42,496 bases of DNA from Bacillota bacterium. Lineage in GTDB: Bacteria > Bacillota > Clostridia > Monoglobales > Firm-18. Position 1 is the stretch's first letter, and each line of letters opens with the position of its first letter. The DNA lies in contig JAKJBX010000014.1 of assembly GCA_022706765.1 (NCBI GenBank), forward strand, positions 1 to 42,496. Direction: 5' to 3'. Under the pieces are notes generated by a model, which worked only from the letters and a program-made list of their open reading frames with translations, did no database searches and was not told the origin of the DNA. Both the position numbers and the translations under genes were made by a program. Shown piece after piece: positions 39,953-42,496 of this stretch.

Positions 39953-40507
39953 TTGAACATCCCAAATGCTTTAACGGTAATCCGGTTTGCGCTGGTACCC
40001 GTTTTTGTGTATTCCTATCTTTTTGCCCACAACACCGTCGCAGCCGTCGTCATCCTCGCGGTTTCGGGGCTGACCGACGTGCTGGACGGCTATATCGCGC
40101 GGCGGTTTAACCTGGTCACCCGCTGGGGAGCGGCATTTGACCCCATCGCCGACAAGCTGACACAGACCACCGCCGCGCTGTGCATCGCGATTTCAGGATA
40201 CAAAATCATGTGGCTGGTTTTCGGCTTTTTGGTGGTCAAGGAGCTGCTCATGATACTGGGCGGCATCACGCTTTATAAAAAGGGCGACGTGGTGGTCAGC
40301 GCCAACTGGTACGGCAAGGCGGCGACCCTGTTGTTTTACGGCGTGTTTTTCGTGCTGATGATTTTCCACGACAGTCTGACCGATTCATCTATCGTTTTGC
40401 TTGCCGTGGCGGCTGTCGGGCTGAGCGTTTTTGCCCTCGTGCGCTACGCCATGATATTTTTCGGCGTAAAAAAGAAAATAATTAAAGAAAACACTTGCAA
40501 AAACTAA
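39953..40507 (+). CDS. pgsA: CDP-diacylglycerol-glycerol-3-phosphate 3-phosphatidyltransferase
   Basis: A 184-residue membrane enzyme of phosphatidylglycerol synthesis. The start NIPNALTVIRFALVPVFVY is typical of PgsA, and the CDP-alcohol phosphotransferase motif DG-x2-AR-x8-G-x3-D-x3-D is complete (DVLDGYIARRFNLVTRWG then AAFDPIADKL). Five to six helices follow. TTG 39953 with AAAGGA upstream fits the family start; another TTG at 39926 gives a non-conserved extension. It begins 31 bases after the pfkA stop, so co-transcription with pfkA is likely. Confidence 0.94.
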   Translation: MNIPNALTVIRFALVPVFVYSYLFAHNTVAAVVILAVSGLTDVLDGYIARRFNLVTRWGAAFDPIADKLTQTTAALCIAISGYKIMWLVFGFLVVKELLMILGGITLYKKGDVVVSANWYGKAATLLFYGVFFVLMIFHDSLTDSSIVLLAVAAVGLSVFALVRYAMIFFGVKKKIIKENTCKN

Positions 40508-40523
40508 AAATATCTGTTAAAAT
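40495..40523 (+). promoter_or_regulatory. Sigma-A promoter of rpmB
   Basis: TTGCAA (40495-40500), 17-base spacer, TAAAAT (40518-40523); the -35 box lies in the last codons of pgsA. The leader contains a GGACGC-N6-GCGTCC hairpin (40561-40578) just before GGAGGTG. Confidence 0.7.
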
Positions 40524-40600
40524 AATATTCGCTGCTCAATTCAATAGAAAATTTCTTACAGGACGCGCGAAGGCGTCCGAATATACGGAGGTGTAGTATC

Positions 40601-40885
40601 ATGGCAAAGTGCGAGGTTTGCAACAAGGGCGTTTCATTCGGGATCAAGGTCAGCCACTCACACAGACGCAGCAACAAAATGTGGAAGCCGAATGTGAAGC
40701 GGGTCAGGGCTATTGTGAACGGCGAGCATAAAAGGGTTTATGTGTGCACACGCTGCCTGCGTTCGGGCAAGGTGGAGCGCGGTTACGGAAACGGCTTGGC
40801 AAAGGCTAACGCAGAGGTCGACATTCAAATGCCGGTTGTGAACACATTTGAAGTGACCGAAGCCGAGGGACCGGTCGAGGAATAA
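40601..40885 (+). CDS. rpmB: Ribosomal protein bL28 with C-terminal extension
   Basis: A 94-residue L28. The first 62 or so residues are the normal protein: MAKCEVCNKGVSFGIKVSHSHRRSNKMWKPNVKRVRAIVNGEHKRVYVCTRCLRSGKV, with a CxxC/CxxC zinc pair (CEVC at 4-7, CTRC near 50-53). About 32 extra residues follow (GYGNGLAKANAEVD...TEAEGPVEE), Ala/Glu-rich and acidic at the end; their role is unknown. GGAGGTG precedes the ATG, and a perfect terminator follows the stop by 13 bases. Confidence 0.95.
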   Translation: MAKCEVCNKGVSFGIKVSHSHRRSNKMWKPNVKRVRAIVNGEHKRVYVCTRCLRSGKVERGYGNGLAKANAEVDIQMPVVNTFEVTEAEGPVEE

Positions 40886-40890
40886 GCTGA

Positions 40891-41697
<807 letters not shown>

Positions 41698-41698
41698 A

Positions 41699-41732
41699 AC
41701 CCGCCCGAAAATGTAGACTTTTTCGGACGGGT
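41699..41732. repeat. Left inverted-repeat site of the recombinase-adjacent segment (also hairpin)
   Basis: Begins two bases after the recombinase stop. Its right half, GTAGACTTTTTCGGACGGGT (41713-41732), recurs exactly inverted at 41845-41864. The whole 34-bp site is itself quasi-palindromic (ACCCG-c-CCGAAAA...TTTTCGG-a-CGGGT) and ends in T-rich sequence, so it could also be a terminator. Quasi-palindromic sites are typical of serine-recombinase crossover sites. Confidence 0.7.
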
Positions 41733-41745
41733 TTTTATTTACTGT

Positions 41746-41774
41746 ATTTTACCATATCACCATCAAAAATTCAA
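41746..41774 (-). promoter_or_regulatory. Promoter inside the inverted-repeat segment, pointing left
   Basis: Minus strand TTGAAT (41774-41769), 17-base spacer, TAAAAT (41751-41746). In the present orientation it reads toward the recombinase's 3' end; if the 112-bp segment were inverted it would point to the secreted repeat-protein gene at 41896. No comparable plus-strand promoter was found in the segment. Confidence 0.55.
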
Positions 41775-41844
41775 GTATTTTATCAGAAAACATCTGAAAT
41801 TTGAAAAATATGAACATAACGCCACGCTTGATCACCGCAAATCC

Positions 41845-41878
41845 ACCCGTCCGAAAAAGTCTACTTTTTTGAACGGGT
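41845..41878. repeat. Right inverted-repeat site of the recombinase-adjacent segment
   Basis: ACCCGTCCGAAAAAGTCTAC (41845-41864) is the exact reverse complement of 41713-41732; beyond it the match to the outer half of the left site is partial (about five mismatches). It ends 18 bases before the start codon of the repeat-protein gene. Confidence 0.7.
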
Positions 41879-41895
41879 CATAGGAGGAAAGTGAA

Positions 41896-42384
41896 ATGTT
41901 TAGAAAGTCAATCACGGTTATTCTGATGATAGCCATATTATTCTCGTTTGTGAATCTTGGCGGGCTTACAGTGTACGCAGAAAATCTCATAATAGGTACA
42001 GAGGAGACCTATTCTTTTACAAGCACAGTAACAGCAGATAATGTTTTAACTTTGCAAAACAGAAATAAGGATTATGTTGTTTATTACAGGGACGGCAGTG
42101 TTAAGGAGTATGGCCGTGATTCGTCCATAACATCCCTGACCGTGCCCAACAGGGGAAAAGCGATTGTAACAGCACGCACAAATAGCATTAGCTGTACATA
42201 TAACGATTTTACTGTCAACTTCGAAACAAATCCTGTTTTGAATGTGAAAGTGATCCCTGCACGGGAAACCTTTACATTTAAAAACAATTCCGTCGCCGCA
42301 TTAAATCTTTTATCCAATAATCGCCCATGTGATTATGTCCTGTATGCGAAAGACGGCAGTATTGCAAGTTATCCCTGTCGGTGA
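41896..42384 (+). CDS. Secreted repeat protein, 5' part (reading frame closed by a frameshift)
   Basis: The frame encodes 162 residues: an N-terminal signal peptide (MFRKSITVILMIAILFSFVN...VYAEN) and two tandem beta-rich units of about 75 residues, each with a pattern like (V)IP..ETY(S/T)F(T/K)...DYV(L/V)Y.(K/R)DGS(I/V).(S/E)Y. AGGAGG lies eight bases before the ATG. At about 42375 the frame is lost: SIASY is followed by PCR and a stop, while the next unit continues in another frame. It is probably a surface or extracellular repeat protein; no known domain was recognised. See the next entry for the continuation. Confidence 0.75.
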   Translation: MFRKSITVILMIAILFSFVNLGGLTVYAENLIIGTEETYSFTSTVTADNVLTLQNRNKDYVVYYRDGSVKEYGRDSSITSLTVPNRGKAIVTARTNSISCTYNDFTVNFETNPVLNVKVIPARETFTFKNNSVAALNLLSNNRPCDYVLYAKDGSIASYPCR

Positions 42385-42496
42385 AACTTATTCTTTCACC
42401 AACACAAGTGACGAGCCGTATAATTTGTTGTCTACAAGCCAGGACAGGGATTATGTCCTGTATGCAAAAGATGGCAGCATCACAAGTTATGTACGG
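42362..42496 (+). pseudogene. Continuation of the repeat protein in another frame (runs off the window)
   Basis: From 42362 to the window end the shifted frame reads LQVIPVGETYSFTNTSDEPY then NLLSTSQDRDYVLYAKDGSI and TSYVR, clearly the next repeat unit. The join with the upstream frame lies at CAAGTTAT (42365-42372), an octamer that also occurs naturally in the repeats both at the S-(I)-(A/T)-S-Y position and at the Q-V-I-P position. Loss of most of one unit by slippage between two such octamers would give exactly this out-of-frame join. Confidence 0.65.

Overview
The window looks like a chromosomal segment of an anaerobic, low-to-mid-GC member of the Bacillota (class Clostridia, perhaps Oscillospirales). 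This is inferred from gene order (pfkA-pgsA-rpmB), strong GGAGG ribosome-binding sites, sigma-A type promoters, many TTG/GTG starts, a Gram-positive SafE-type copper protein and a TRAP (MtrB) gene. No rRNA, tRNA, CRISPR or intact insertion sequence was seen.

Left part (1-6820) is a mosaic of remnants around one intact module. It begins with the 5' end of an ImmA/IrrE-type metallopeptidase gene and a LacI-type regulator that has lost its DNA-binding half. A complete metal-uptake module follows: a CbiK-type chelatase, then a lipoprotein, permease and ATPase of the Fe3+-siderophore/cobalamin ABC type. That module abuts a wrecked sulfate-uptake operon (sbp, cysT, cysW, cysA; all truncated, frameshifted or interrupted) and a histidine-kinase fragment.

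Middle part (6820-20190) holds a large secreted WG-repeat protein; a copper-homeostasis locus (copA, a lipoprotein gene, a divergent HxlR regulator and a convergent HMA-SafE-cupredoxin fusion); a VanW protein; an EamA exporter; and a polar amino-acid ABC transporter whose ATPase gene is preceded by three consecutive inverted repeats.

From 35775 leftwards to 18924 runs one surface-polysaccharide operon of 17 genes, tightly spaced or overlapping and all on the minus strand. It encodes the initiating phosphoglycosyl transferase, an aldolase/2-ketoacid-reductase pair, several glycosyl- and acyltransferases, Wzy polymerase, a LicD-type phosphotransferase with a matching cytidylyltransferase, Wzx flippase, the complete CapE-CapF-CapG pathway to UDP-N-acetyl-L-fucosamine, and a nucleotidyltransferase-like protein. 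The predicted product is a FucNAc-containing polymer that probably carries phosphodiester-linked and acyl substituents.

Right part (35950-42496) has proline genes proB-proA, a MITE-like foldback element, the tryptophan-sensing RNA-binding protein MtrB, a small conserved gene, pfkA, pgsA and rpmB. The window ends with a small serine recombinase followed by a 112-bp segment between 20-bp inverted repeats. That segment carries a promoter pointing away from the next gene, which encodes a secreted repeat protein. This is the layout expected of an invertible promoter switch and is the most interesting candidate system here. All functional statements are read from sequence motifs only; no database search was possible.
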